Notes under the pieces: generated by a model
What the model was told of the DNA's origin: nothing
What the model saw: only the letters and a program-made list of their open reading frames with translations
The model's database searches: none
Part shown: one piece after another, positions 15,732 through 24,070 of the stretch
How positions within the stretch are numbered: position 1 is the first letter of the stretch
Layout of the letters: the number at the start of each line of letters is the position of its first letter
From: a virus
IMG/VR virus record: IMGVR_UViG_3300044799_000168
Span: 1 to 40,327 of that record
DNA: 40,327 nt
Strand: one strand, 5' to 3'
Position numbers and translations under genes: made by a program

Positions 15732-17286
15732 TTTTCCACCTTAAATAGTATTTTTCAATCTCCGAATATACCTCTTTCGGGTGAATGTTCTCCATACAAG
15801 CTGCCGCAATCTTGTGTTTTCCCCTCGCACAGATGTTGGCACTTGAGAAATGAAGTATGTGGCAGGGATAGCAGTTACAATCCTTCGGTTTCAACGATGA
15901 GCAGTTACGCCAGTATTTCGTCAGGTTCTCGACCGATGAATGACTCAACAAAACAATCTTAGGCGTATCAAAACAAGATGCGGCATTGAGTATCCCCGTC
16001 TCCGGCCCGACCACAAGGTCAACATATTTGGTAAGTATCATCGATTGCCGAACAGTAAAAACGCCGGATTTATTCACCGTGTTCGGCATATCCCACTCGA
16101 TTAGTCGAGAGGCATTGTCCCCGACCGTTATGATTACAATATCCTTGTATTTCTTCTGCAATTCACCCGCAACATAGGGACTCCAGGGATAACCTTTGTG
16201 AAAGGCCGAACCCGCCAGAGACCAAAGGATTGCGAACCTACCTTTCAGATTAGCCCTGAACATCTGGGCAAGGATTTCCTCGTCCTCACTGAAGAATAGT
16301 TCCGGCTGTTGGCCTTTGAGTTTCGGGTATCCGGCAACCTCCATCGTCCTGTCCTGATAATTCTGGTTGCACGCCGTATGCCTTTTGTTGTGAGACCAGT
16401 TAAACTCTTCCGAAGTCTGGGAAACGAGTAGTTTGCCTTCGACCGAGCCAGAGAAATTCAAGACCTTCTCGAATCCATCGCCTATTTTCTTCCAGTATTC
16501 GTCAAGTTCACCACCCGTTATAGCGTCTTTTTCCTGTATTAGAAATTCGTCTATGTTCGGATTATTCCTCAAAACCTGCGCCGAATAATCCGTGCAGTTA
16601 TAAACGATGTAGTAACCGTCCTTTTTGAGTTGCCTTAATACCGGAGTCATCCAAATAGCATCGCCTATCGCCCCATATCTGATAATCAGACATTCCTTAT
16701 TCGTTATTTTCTTTCTCGGAAAAGCTATCGAACCCTTATGGTTAGTCCCGAAAAGTTGCTCAAACGGTTTTCTCAAAAAACCATTCTTCTTCTGGACGAC
16801 AAGCATCCAACTATATTCGTTGCTTTCGTTGTGCCTACTCGAAGCGATAAGTCTGGCATTACCAAATCCCTTGATTATCTCCCAAACGTCCTGCCAGTAA
16901 AGGTCTTTCTGATGGGCGGGATTCGAGCCATCCGTTCCTATTCTCGGATAATAGTCTGGGTCTGGACAATAGAGTATCAGATACCCACCGAACTTGACTA
17001 CTCTCCACCATTCCCGCAATATAGCTTCGGTTGCCATAAAGTCTTCGAGGACGTGCGAACTGAAAACATAGTCGAAATAGCAATCGCTGAAAATCCGCAG
17101 GGAATCATTCGCCGACAGGTCAAGATGTATGTCCGCCTTCTCGCCGGTTCGGTCTATACCGATTGCCTGCTCGCAGATTTTCTCGTCTCCGCAGCCAATG
17201 TCAACACCGACACCCCTGCAAAACGAGATTACTCGATGTCTGCACTTGCGGACTTCGTAACCCTTGCTCAATTCTGGAGACCACAT
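15685..17286 (-). CDS. SAM methyltransferase-GT9 glycosyltransferase fusion
   Basis: The 533-residue protein is a fusion of two enzymes. Residues about 20-190 are a class I SAM-methyltransferase: VGVDIGCGDEK (SAM-binding loop), FDYVFSSHVLEDF, WWRVVKFGGYLILYCPDPDYY. Residues about 200-510 match family-9 glycosyltransferases: LIIRYGAIGDAIWMTPVLR at the start of the first Rossmann domain, ILWSLAGSAFHKGYPW, VDLVVGPETGILNAA, and a late Cys-rich segment. GT9 enzymes add ADP-heptose-type sugars to LPS core. It lies between head and tail genes on AAGGGA-type spacing. Its target, host envelope or virion, is unknown. Confidence 0.88.
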   Translation of the reverse strand: MWSPELSKGYEVRKCRHRVISFCRGVGVDIGCGDEKICEQAIGIDRTGEKADIHLDLSANDSLRIFSDCYFDYVFSSHVLEDFMATEAILREWWRVVKFGGYLILYCPDPDYYPRIGTDGSNPAHQKDLYWQDVWEIIKGFGNARLIASSRHNESNEYSWMLVVQKKNGFLRKPFEQLFGTNHKGSIAFPRKKITNKECLIIRYGAIGDAIWMTPVLRQLKKDGYYIVYNCTDYSAQVLRNNPNIDEFLIQEKDAITGGELDEYWKKIGDGFEKVLNFSGSVEGKLLVSQTSEEFNWSHNKRHTACNQNYQDRTMEVAGYPKLKGQQPELFFSEDEEILAQMFRANLKGRFAILWSLAGSAFHKGYPWSPYVAGELQKKYKDIVIITVGDNASRLIEWDMPNTVNKSGVFTVRQSMILTKYVDLVVGPETGILNAASCFDTPKIVLLSHSSVENLTKYWRNCSSLKPKDCNCYPCHILHFSSANICARGKHKIAAACMENIHPKEVYSEIEKYYLRWKNDHIGIENTDISQLA

Positions 17287-17289
17287 CGT

Positions 17290-17550
17290 TTATCCCTTGT
17301 TCGCATCGTCCGGCACTAACCGCATAGTCGGAGTTTTCCTATCGATTTCCTTCTTGATTGCGTCCAGTTCGATTCTCTGCTTTGTCGCTTCAAGTTCCAA
17401 CGCTTGATGCTCTCTTACCAGTTTCAGTTTATATATCTCGGCTTTGTATGCCCGTTCCGGTGCGGTTTTCGTGAAATACAAATACCCACCGCCGATGGCA
17501 AATAATGTCAATACGACCGCAACAATTATTTTACTTAATCCGTCCTTCAT
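17290..17550 (-). CDS. Membrane-anchored coiled-coil protein, spanin-like
   Basis: The 86-residue protein has an N-terminal membrane helix (IIVAVVLTLFAIGGGYLYF) after a short basic start, then a coiled coil (RAYKAEIYKLKLVREHQALELEATKQRIELDAIKKEI). This topology resembles Rz-type i-spanins, though it lies away from the proposed lysis cassette. It ends 3 nt before the fusion enzyme. The role is uncertain. Confidence 0.65.
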   Translation of the reverse strand: MKDGLSKIIVAVVLTLFAIGGGYLYFTKTAPERAYKAEIYKLKLVREHQALELEATKQRIELDAIKKEIDRKTPTMRLVPDDANKG

Positions 17551-17570
17551 AAATTACCCTTTCTGTTTGT

Positions 17571-17789
17571 TTATGGTTCTATCTGTTCTTCCTGCGGAGT
17601 TCCTGTCTCACCAGATAAACAGGTGCAGTTCTTCCAAACGATAGGTGTTCCCACAATTCTCACATTATCATCAATGCTTTTTAATGCGTAATTACCCAAT
17701 AAAGTGCATTGACCCATTCCATACCAAACGCCATTATGTTTATATTTCATAAAGTATTTACAGTTTTTGCATTGCACAGTATCAGGCAT
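17571..17789 (-). CDS. Small Cys-rich hypothetical protein
   Basis: The ATG at 17789 follows AAGAAGG at 8 nt; an upstream GTG frame is not needed. The 72-residue product has CKNCKYF at residues 7-13, a QCTLLG cysteine and a CTCL pair, a metal-binding-like arrangement seen in many phage mini-proteins. It is preceded by a hairpin terminator. I do not recognise the family. Confidence 0.65.
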   Translation of the reverse strand: MPDTVQCKNCKYFMKYKHNGVWYGMGQCTLLGNYALKSIDDNVRIVGTPIVWKNCTCLSGETGTPQEEQIEP

Positions 17790-17804
17790 ATAAATCACCT
17801 TCTT

Positions 17805-17834
17805 TCAAAATAGGGGGCGAGTTTCCTCGCCCCC
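17805..17834 (-). terminator. Intrinsic terminator after the decoration-like gene
   Basis: GGGGGCGAG pairs with CTCGCCCCC (9 perfect bp) around a GAAA loop, followed by TATTTTG on the minus strand. It directly follows the stop of the 274-residue gene. Confidence 0.8.
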
Positions 17835-17844
17835 ATTCATTAAC

Positions 17845-18669
17845 CTAAATCGCAGAGTCATATACCCTTATATAAACTACCGGAGTAGCCGCTCCCTGAA
17901 TATGAATCTTGATTGCTCCTACTTTAGTGCCATTAGTTGCAGTGCTTGCCGTATAAGCAATACTTTCGGGATTAGCAGCTATAAACCACCCATCTGGAAC
18001 ATCGCCACCCTGAACGGTATTGAACCGCATCATATAGTGCGATTGTGGCGGATTTGTGCTGTCAACTTGTGTTGAGACACCCAAACCAACAACAGATCCA
18101 CAACCTGTCATATCTGCACCAGATTCACTTACACCGAACAAACCACCATAAAGAACGCTGGACGGAGTTGAACCTGAATCGCACCAAACCACTCCATTCA
18201 TCGCAGCAACTTGGCCACTATTAGTGCCGACTATCGTTACATCGCCATAGACCCAGCCCCACGTTGAATTGCCAGTTGGCAAACTGCCACCAAAGTAATA
18301 AGCAGAAGTGTTAGTAGCCGGAGTCGTGGTCGTGCATTGAATTGTCTTGCCTACCATAGTTAGAGTATTGGCACTTGCGTCCCATTCGAGATAGTTGCCA
18401 GTGGTCGCACCAAAGACTTTCAAATCAACACCGGATTGGTCAAGGCCGATATTGACTGCATAATCATCTGTTGCACCAAGAGGTAAAATACTCAATGTCT
18501 TTGCAGTCGCTGATTTCAGAGAAAAGTCTTTGTCCGTGCCGAAATACACCAGCGAAGTGTCATCGTAGTAGTGCGATGTGTTGACAAAATACATCGTAGA
18601 ATAGTCGGCTATGGCTACAACAGCAAAAATCAAAACCAAAGCCAAAGCCAAAAACTTAAAACGTCTCAT
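17845..18669 (-). CDS. Probable head-decoration protein with signal peptide
   Basis: The 274-residue protein starts behind AAAGGAGAAATTTT. It begins with MRRFKFLALALVLIFAVVAIA, a clear Sec signal peptide. The rest is beta-rich: VDLKVFGATTGNYLEWDASANTLTMVG (a motif seen in phage head/tail decoration proteins) and several Ser/Thr/Gly strands with YFGG and GGLFGVSESG. It is directly after the capsid gene, behind a hairpin. A signal peptide on a cytoplasmically assembled decoration protein is unusual; the product may instead be a secreted surface protein. Confidence 0.65.
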   Translation of the reverse strand: MRRFKFLALALVLIFAVVAIADYSTMYFVNTSHYYDDTSLVYFGTDKDFSLKSATAKTLSILPLGATDDYAVNIGLDQSGVDLKVFGATTGNYLEWDASANTLTMVGKTIQCTTTTPATNTSAYYFGGSLPTGNSTWGWVYGDVTIVGTNSGQVAAMNGVVWCDSGSTPSSVLYGGLFGVSESGADMTGCGSVVGLGVSTQVDSTNPPQSHYMMRFNTVQGGDVPDGWFIAANPESIAYTASTATNGTKVGAIKIHIQGAATPVVYIRVYDSAI

Positions 18670-18689
18670 AAAATTTCTCCTTTAACTAT

Positions 18690-18716
18690 GGGGTGGCCAA
18701 AAATAAAGACCACCCC
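18690..18716 (-). terminator. Hairpin between capsid and decoration-like genes
   Basis: GGGGTGG pairs with CCACCCC around a 13-nt loop, without a following U-tract. It could act as a weak terminator or protect the 3' end of the capsid message. Confidence 0.5.
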
Positions 18717-18727
18717 GTTAATCATTT

Positions 18728-19705
18728 TTAGACCGTTACATCCGTGATGTGAATCATATGTTCCTCGCCGGAATCTGCACTGTAATCCCACATAATCTTG
18801 AAGCCGAGGATGCCATACCACGCACAGCCCTTGCTCCTTCCGTAGTCGGTCGGTATTTTAATCCTGACCTCTTCCGGAAGGGCGATGGCTTCAACAACAG
18901 CGTCAGCGCCGAAAATAACGGCTTCACCGGCATTCGAGTTAGAGCCAAGAGTGTTACGCAGGAAATTTGTCTCCTCGACAAACCTGACTCCGCCCCACTT
19001 GCCGATTTCGCCGTTAAACAATCTTTCAGGGTCGCCGTATTTTGCGGCCTCGACAAATCCAAGGGCAGATGTATCAGCCAATATACCGTCAAGGGCTTCG
19101 ACAGATGCGATGCAGATGTAATTCTCACCGTCGTATTTCGGCACATTGGTTTTCTTCAGGTGCTTGACCAACTGCCTGATGTGGTAAGCGTTGAGGTTGC
19201 AAGCCCCCGTTACCCCAGCCGTCCCGCCGGCGGTGCTGTTGGTCGTCAGCGTTCCGGTGCTTCCGGTAAGGCAAACATACTTTTGGTAACCAGCCCTGAA
19301 TTGGACTCCGGCAGCCGAATCGAGAACCTTCGCTTGGTCGTCCCGCAAAGTCCTTGATGTGATGTTCTCGACATCGAACTTAGCCAATTCTTCGAGCTTG
19401 CCAGTCCAGGGAACGCTGTTGCCATACTCCGTAACGACCAAAGTCCCCTTGCGCAGCAAATACTGCGTTTCAGGAATGGTATTTGTCTCGACCAGCGTCC
19501 CGCCAGCAGTGGCAAGATTACCAACTTTGTCGAAAAATATCGTATCGCCAGCGCCTCGACCGAGCGCCTCGTGAATGTTCACAAACTGGCGAAACTTAAA
19601 AATCGGTTGCGCCTGATAACGTATTTCGGCGGACAACTTCTCTATCGAGAGATACCCGCCTAACGTCCCAGACGTAAAACCGCCAGACCATACTTGTCCA
19701 GCCAT
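18728..19705 (-). CDS. Major capsid protein, N4-gp56 family
   Basis: The 325-residue protein starts behind AAAGGAG. It matches the N4-gp56 coat family in order: an N-arm (YLSIEKLSAEIRYQAQ), GDTIFFDKVGNL, LVVTEYGNSVPWTGKLEELAKFDVENITSRTLRDDQAKVLD, the domain with VKHLKKTNVPKYDGENYICIASVE, the EIGKWGGVRFVEETN motif, and IPTDYGRSKGCAWYGILGFKIMW near the C-terminus. It forms the HK97-fold shell. The scaffold gene lies 46 nt upstream, as expected. Confidence 0.95.
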   Translation of the reverse strand: MAGQVWSGGFTSGTLGGYLSIEKLSAEIRYQAQPIFKFRQFVNIHEALGRGAGDTIFFDKVGNLATAGGTLVETNTIPETQYLLRKGTLVVTEYGNSVPWTGKLEELAKFDVENITSRTLRDDQAKVLDSAAGVQFRAGYQKYVCLTGSTGTLTTNSTAGGTAGVTGACNLNAYHIRQLVKHLKKTNVPKYDGENYICIASVEALDGILADTSALGFVEAAKYGDPERLFNGEIGKWGGVRFVEETNFLRNTLGSNSNAGEAVIFGADAVVEAIALPEEVRIKIPTDYGRSKGCAWYGILGFKIMWDYSADSGEEHMIHITDVTV

Positions 19706-19751
19706 AATAATTCTCCTTTAACAATGCCAATCACGATGAAGAAAAAGAGTT

Positions 19752-20414
19752 TTAGACTTTCATTCTCGCCCGTGATTGAGCTTTCCTTTTTTCCACGTAA
19801 TCCGTTGGTGTCTCTACTTTTTCTTCGACTGGTTTTTTGGGAGCAGTTGCACCGGCAGAGCCGAGACCCGAAGCGGCGGCAATTTCTTTCTCCTTCTGTG
19901 TTTTTTTGGCCGCCTCTTCATCTGCGCCTTTTTTCCGCTCGGCTTCTACAAACTCACGGGCAATCTTCGCAGCCTGTAAAAGCCGTTTCGGTATGGGTGC
20001 TTTGGGGTCTGTCTTTGTCAGAAGATTGTTAGCCACAAGGTCTTCGTAAGGCCGAAGGTCGGGATTGTTTTGAAGGAACTTGTCCGTTACTCTCTCGATA
20101 GTTCTGCGAGTCTCAAAGTTTTTTGCAAGCTCTTTGAGTTCTTTTCGTGTTACAGGCAATTCATCGTCTTCGTTGCTTGCCGCAGGAGCAGGCGGTTCGC
20201 CTTCCCCGAAATTCAGATACGGCTTGACCGTCTCGTATTCGGATTTGAGCGATTCGTGTTCCTGCTGCAACTTGTCCTTCTCGGCCTGAACCTTCCTGTA
20301 TTCAGCCTCATAATCGACCACTTTTGGCTCTTCTTCCGGCTTTGGTTCAACCACCGCACCTGCGTCTGGGCTGGTTGGTGATTGACCTTCTACTTTTTTT
20401 TCTTCGTCTGCCAT
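19752..20414 (-). CDS. Capsid scaffolding protein
   Basis: The 220-residue protein starts behind AAAGGAG. Its N-terminal half is acidic, Pro/Glu-rich and then coiled-coil (KVQAEKDKLQQEHESLKSEYETV). Its C-terminal half is helical and Lys/Ala-rich, ending RKAQSRARMKV, a basic helix such as scaffolds use to dock on coat protein. It directly precedes the major capsid gene. No protease motif is visible. Confidence 0.85.
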   Translation of the reverse strand: MADEEKKVEGQSPTSPDAGAVVEPKPEEEPKVVDYEAEYRKVQAEKDKLQQEHESLKSEYETVKPYLNFGEGEPPAPAASNEDDELPVTRKELKELAKNFETRRTIERVTDKFLQNNPDLRPYEDLVANNLLTKTDPKAPIPKRLLQAAKIAREFVEAERKKGADEEAAKKTQKEKEIAAASGLGSAGATAPKKPVEEKVETPTDYVEKRKAQSRARMKV

Positions 20415-20471
20415 TTTAATTTCTCCTTTGCCTCGACCTCAATTTCTCAAAGTTTCGGCGAATAAAACCAT

Positions 20472-20510
20472 AAAAAAACCCGTAAATCGGCAACGCACCG
20501 ACTTACGGGG
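20472..20510 (-). terminator. Strong intrinsic terminator upstream of scaffold gene
   Basis: CCCGTAAGTCGG pairs with CCGATTTACGGG (12 bp, one G-U) around a 7-nt loop, followed by seven T on the minus strand. The motif ATTTACGGG is shared with the terminator at 14871-14912. It lies between the small head genes and the scaffold gene. Confidence 0.85.
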
Positions 20511-20548
20511 ATATTTCATCTTGTCCGTATAAAACTAAATTTTACTTT

Positions 20549-20734
20549 TTAGAATTTTGTCCTTTCAGTCTTGTTTATATCCATCAATTCGCCGTCCCTG
20601 AAGTTCAACTGTAAGTTGCCGGTAAAATCAGGTTTCTCTTGCAGTAAATCTTTAATATAATGAAAAGCGATTCCTTCCGGCTTCCTCATCGAGTGAATCT
20701 CTTTTTGCTCTTTCAAATTAACAGATTCACTCAT
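20549..20734 (-). CDS. Small hypothetical head-region protein
   Basis: The start at 20734 overlaps the previous stop (ATGAGTGA); an upstream in-frame ATG is unlikely. The 61-residue product has charged helices and ends NKTERTKF. It lies just before the scaffold terminator. I do not recognise it. Confidence 0.65.
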   Translation of the reverse strand: MSESVNLKEQKEIHSMRKPEGIAFHYIKDLLQEKPDFTGNLQLNFRDGELMDINKTERTKF

Positions 20735-21065
20735 TATATATGCCCTTCGCCTCGCTGTCAACGATGGTAACATTTGTCTTCAGCGTTTCCACCGCCTCAC
20801 GACCGGCCTTGATAAAATCATCAACGCACTCCAGCAAACTTTTCAAGGCATTCGCACCTTGCTGGACTGCGTAAAATTCCGCAAGGTTCTCAAATTTCGT
20901 AGTTAGCAAAGTTCTCGTAAGCCCTTCCATCTTGCTCTTTATGGCGGGTTCGAGTATTTCAGACCAAGCAGGCAAAGCGACAAGCCGCTCGACCTGCTTG
21001 CCAACTTCGACCTGCTTCAGAAGTTCCGCCTCGTGTTCTTTGTTGAGAATTTTTCTTTCTTCCAT
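20727..21065 (-). CDS. Small helical hypothetical protein
   Basis: The 112-residue protein is almost all helix and Glu/Leu/Lys-rich (KEHEAELLKQVEVGKQVERL, FENLAEFYAVQQGANALKSLL). Its ATG overlaps the preceding stop (TAATG). Such proteins recur between portal and capsid in N4-gp56-type phages, possibly as minor head or chaperone proteins. The function is unknown. Confidence 0.7.
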   Translation of the reverse strand: MEERKILNKEHEAELLKQVEVGKQVERLVALPAWSEILEPAIKSKMEGLTRTLLTTKFENLAEFYAVQQGANALKSLLECVDDFIKAGREAVETLKTNVTIVDSEAKGIYNE

Positions 21066-21325
21066 TATTTCCCCGTATTGATAATCACCGTAACACCGCT
21101 TGCGGACAACTTTTTCTTTTTCCGTCCGCTTATAGTCCCCGTGTCCAGTTCAGGAAAGTCGATTTTGCGGACTTCAAATGTGAACACCGGTCCTTCGGAA
21201 CGAATAGAATCCAACTTGACCAGTCCGGCAATCTCGTATTCCTTGCCGACATCTGCATCGTTAAATGGTAATTGCTCTCCACCAACCGAAAAGGTTGGGT
21301 AAGCACCTTGTTTCAAGTTTATCAT
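21065..21325 (-). CDS. Small beta-rich hypothetical head protein
   Basis: The start at 21325 lies 1 nt after the preceding stop. The 86-residue product (MINLKQGAYPTFSVGGEQ...) has alternating beta strands (YEIAGLVKLDSIRSEGPVFTFEVRKI) and a SGRKKKKLSASG basic loop. It looks like a small Ig or OB-type structural protein. It is not recognised. Confidence 0.65.
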   Translation of the reverse strand: MINLKQGAYPTFSVGGEQLPFNDADVGKEYEIAGLVKLDSIRSEGPVFTFEVRKIDFPELDTGTISGRKKKKLSASGVTVIINTGK

Positions 21326-21326
21326 T

Positions 21327-21596
21327 TTATCCCGCCCTTCTGTTCTTCTGCCTCTTGCGCTCGGCGACATATTGAGGCAAAGTTAAATGTTTGCCTTCTT
21401 CGGTATGACTTTGAAGTTCCGCTCCTGTCATACCTTTATACATCTGTCTTGAAGCGCCTTTCAGTTTTGAAACAGGAAACTTTCCTTTTTCGGCAGCGTG
21501 AGCAATATTCATAGCAGTTAATTGCGCCTTACTCGTAGGTGGTGTATGTTTCCTTTTCTTTTTGCCTTTTTTCTTTTTACAACAAGTCCCTGGCAT
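21327..21596 (-). CDS. DUF3008-like small basic protein
   Basis: The start at 21596 (MPGTCC) has GAGGTGATTAAA upstream. The 89-residue product is Lys-rich at the N-terminus with a CC pair. Its C-terminal half (SKLKGASRQMYKGMTGAELQSH...HLTLPQYV) follows the pattern of DUF3008 proteins (L-K-G-A-S-x-x-M, then L-P). These are found in phages and bacteria without a known function. Confidence 0.65.
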   Translation of the reverse strand: MPGTCCKKKKGKKKRKHTPPTSKAQLTAMNIAHAAEKGKFPVSKLKGASRQMYKGMTGAELQSHTEEGKHLTLPQYVAERKRQKNRRAG

Positions 21597-21606
21597 TTTA
21601 ATCACC

Positions 21607-21897
21607 TCATTTCTTCGTGTAACCTTTTGAACCGTCATACCCCGCACCCCTGCCGACAGGCATTTCCTTTGGTGGCGGGACTTTCATATCCTTCTGCGGC
21701 GAGTGTCCACCTTTGGGAATCCATCTTTTCGCCGCACCACGATTGAATTTCTTATCGGCCTTCGCATCGTCAAGTTGGAGTCCACGTTTGTCGGGAACAC
21801 TCCGTCTCGATGTGATTCCTGGCCCTGTAACTTTGGCCTTAGGCATTGGTTCACCCTCTCGTGGGTTTGATTTTATTTCTGGATTTTTTCTTGCCAT
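21607..21897 (-). CDS. Small basic hypothetical protein
   Basis: The 96-residue protein starts behind AGGAGAATAAATT. It is proline- and lysine-rich and appears disordered (NPREGEPMPKAK, GGHSPQKDMKVPPPKE). It sits between portal and the DUF3008-like gene, a position often filled by small head-binding proteins. No family is recognised. Confidence 0.6.
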   Translation of the reverse strand: MARKNPEIKSNPREGEPMPKAKVTGPGITSRRSVPDKRGLQLDDAKADKKFNRGAAKRWIPKGGHSPQKDMKVPPPKEMPVGRGAGYDGSKGYTKK

Positions 21898-21911
21898 AAT
21901 TTATTCTCCTA

Positions 21912-23750
21912 TTATTGCGCTCCCGCCGTTACTGGTTGACTGGCGGGGGCTAAACTGGTTATCTGTTCAGGACTCATCTGCGATACATCCCTTTTTGCGT
22001 CTGCGGCGGCACGCTGCTCTACGTTCTGTTTTTGTTCAGGCGTAAGCTGACCAGACGCCGCAAGCGAAACATTCGGCTCTTTATAGACCTCCGCAAGATT
22101 GAAAATGGACAGTAGTTTCCTGTAAAGGTCGTCAATGTCCGTCATCTGCCCCAATTCTGGATATTTGAGTGCGCCAAGGAGAATCTGCGAGGCACGCTCG
22201 ACCATTTCCCTCTGCATAAGCAAAAGCGAAAGACCGCCTACGGAGAACAGGTATTTGTTTTCCCTCGCAGGCCAACCTTCCCCGAACTGGACGTATAAAT
22301 CATAGGTCATTTCGAGAATCGGCTTGATACTGTTTTCTTCGAGGTCTCTTGCGATTACATCAAATATGCCCCTCGATTCGGCGGTCTTGATTTCGACCTC
22401 GCCCAAAGTCTTGGGCTTGCCAGGCGTTCCCATCAGGAATTCCGTTACGAACGTGCCCTCCTGCATTTCCTTGCCAAGAACTTCGAGCGCCTTTATAAGT
22501 GGCACAATACCGCTTGATGAGGTAATAATCTCCTGAAGGACTTGTTCGTTAACATTTTTCTTTACCATCTTGCCTGGATAAACCGTGCTAACGTCCTGCC
22601 CTGGCATCAAAAGCGTGGGATTGTATTCATACATTTTGTTGACTATAAAGTTAAGGTTGTCAACGAACATATTGAAGATGTTGTTGTAAGTGTAATTCGG
22701 CAGAACCATCGCCTCGACAAGACTTATGCCCGACCATCCCCTGTGCGGGTAAGGCAGGGGTATCGTCAAATGATACGGCGGCTTCTTGTGATTGAACGGG
22801 TTTTCCTGCTTGCGGATAAGATATTTCTCGTTGGCTATGACCATAAGCAGATTTTCTTCGATAGAGTCGTCTTCAGGATTTATGATGTCCCCCCAAAATT
22901 CGAGGATTCCCACCTTCTTGCTGACCGGCGTGAATTGTTTTATCCCCTTTTGCGCACGTTCCTTGATTTTCTGGTTCTCCTTGCGCCAGTCCTCCTCAAT
23001 TTTGTCGATTTCCTCCATATCATAGACTTTTGTAACCTCATTTGTTTTTTTCGCAGCCTTTTTCAAAGTAGAAAGGTTCATTTCCTTGTATTCGACCACA
23101 TAAGGAGGTCTTTCGTGTATTGACGGCTCATAGTCGGGCGAGACAAACAGGTTGAGGGCGTTCACGTTCTCATAAGTTACGCACTTTTTATCGGCGTTCC
23201 AGATTATCTTCGGTATTCCCAGCCCCAAAAGAAAGGCGGACTTAATCATCTCGGAGTAGGCCGATGCGAAATTGGTCTTTGCGAACTCCTTTTTGAATTT
23301 CTTTTCGTCTGAATCCTTCTGCGTCAGTTGCTTTTTCCGAAGTTTTTGAAGGGTAAGCAACACATTTCTGGCCTGATTGAACGCCTCTGGAGCGTTCACC
23401 GCCCCCGTTTGGGATATAAGGTCGGTCAGTTGGTTTATTCGTGATTGGAGACTGTCATCGGCGAGGTCGAAGGAGAAAAGTTTGCTGCTCTGCAAGACCG
23501 CCCTCTTGATTTCCGCCGAGGACTTCTCAACCTGCGTGAAAAGTTTCGGCATCACGCACCTCGACTGCCACGACATCTTCGCCGAATAATCTTGTTTGTT
23601 CTGGTAGAGATTCCAAAGCTCGCCCCACTTGTTTCGGCGGTCTTTGCTGGCTTCCTCGGCCTCTTTCTTGCCTGCAAGAACGTAGTCGATGTATCGCTGC
23701 TTTTCGGTTACGTCTGCGTCAATCACTGTTTTGGGTTTCTTTTTTGCCAT
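21912..23750 (-). CDS. Portal protein
   Basis: The start at 23750 (MAKKK) is the ATG immediately after the upstream stop; another in-frame ATG lies 12 nt earlier. The 612-residue product has the portal hallmarks: WQSRCVMPKLFTQVEKSSAEIKRAVLQ, an FLLGLGIPKIIWN strand, PPYHLTIPLPYPHRGWSGISLVEAM, and ITSSSGIVPLIKALEVLGKEMQEGTFVTEFLMG with the channel helix. Its C-terminal tail is Gln/Ala-rich. It forms the dodecameric DNA gate. The length is normal for podovirus portals. Confidence 0.9.
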   Translation of the reverse strand: MAKKKPKTVIDADVTEKQRYIDYVLAGKKEAEEASKDRRNKWGELWNLYQNKQDYSAKMSWQSRCVMPKLFTQVEKSSAEIKRAVLQSSKLFSFDLADDSLQSRINQLTDLISQTGAVNAPEAFNQARNVLLTLQKLRKKQLTQKDSDEKKFKKEFAKTNFASAYSEMIKSAFLLGLGIPKIIWNADKKCVTYENVNALNLFVSPDYEPSIHERPPYVVEYKEMNLSTLKKAAKKTNEVTKVYDMEEIDKIEEDWRKENQKIKERAQKGIKQFTPVSKKVGILEFWGDIINPEDDSIEENLLMVIANEKYLIRKQENPFNHKKPPYHLTIPLPYPHRGWSGISLVEAMVLPNYTYNNIFNMFVDNLNFIVNKMYEYNPTLLMPGQDVSTVYPGKMVKKNVNEQVLQEIITSSSGIVPLIKALEVLGKEMQEGTFVTEFLMGTPGKPKTLGEVEIKTAESRGIFDVIARDLEENSIKPILEMTYDLYVQFGEGWPARENKYLFSVGGLSLLLMQREMVERASQILLGALKYPELGQMTDIDDLYRKLLSIFNLAEVYKEPNVSLAASGQLTPEQKQNVEQRAAADAKRDVSQMSPEQITSLAPASQPVTAGAQ

Positions 23751-23752
23751 AT

Positions 23753-24070
23753 TTACTTCCAAGTCATCGCATTGCGGTATGGACTGTTTATTATCTGAAC
23801 CGCCTTGTCAAAGTCAAACGCCGAACCGCTCCAAGTTCTCGTTTCGCCTGGATGCAGCAGCGTATCGACATCGGTATCCGGCGAAACGCCGATTTGCTTC
23901 CACGTCCGACAGATATACTCGCCTAACGGTGCGGAAGAATCCATATTGCCGGTATAAGTATTGTCTCCGTTATCTGTCAGTATAATAGTATAAAGCGTTG
24001 CATCGGAGATTCGCTCTGCGGTTATGTATAACGTGCTGCCAGTCGGATATTTTATGGTGAAATCAGCCAT
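23753..24070 (-). CDS. Small beta-rich hypothetical protein
   Basis: The 105-residue protein has its ATG in a TAATG overlap with the end of the fibre-like gene. It is mostly beta (KYPTGSTLYITAERISDATLYTIILTDNGDNTYTGN) with a C-terminal helix, similar to small carbohydrate-binding or fibre-associated domains. It is placed between a surface protein and the portal. Its role is unknown. Confidence 0.65.
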   Translation of the reverse strand: MADFTIKYPTGSTLYITAERISDATLYTIILTDNGDNTYTGNMDSSAPLGEYICRTWKQIGVSPDTDVDTLLHPGETRTWSGSAFDFDKAVQIINSPYRNAMTWK

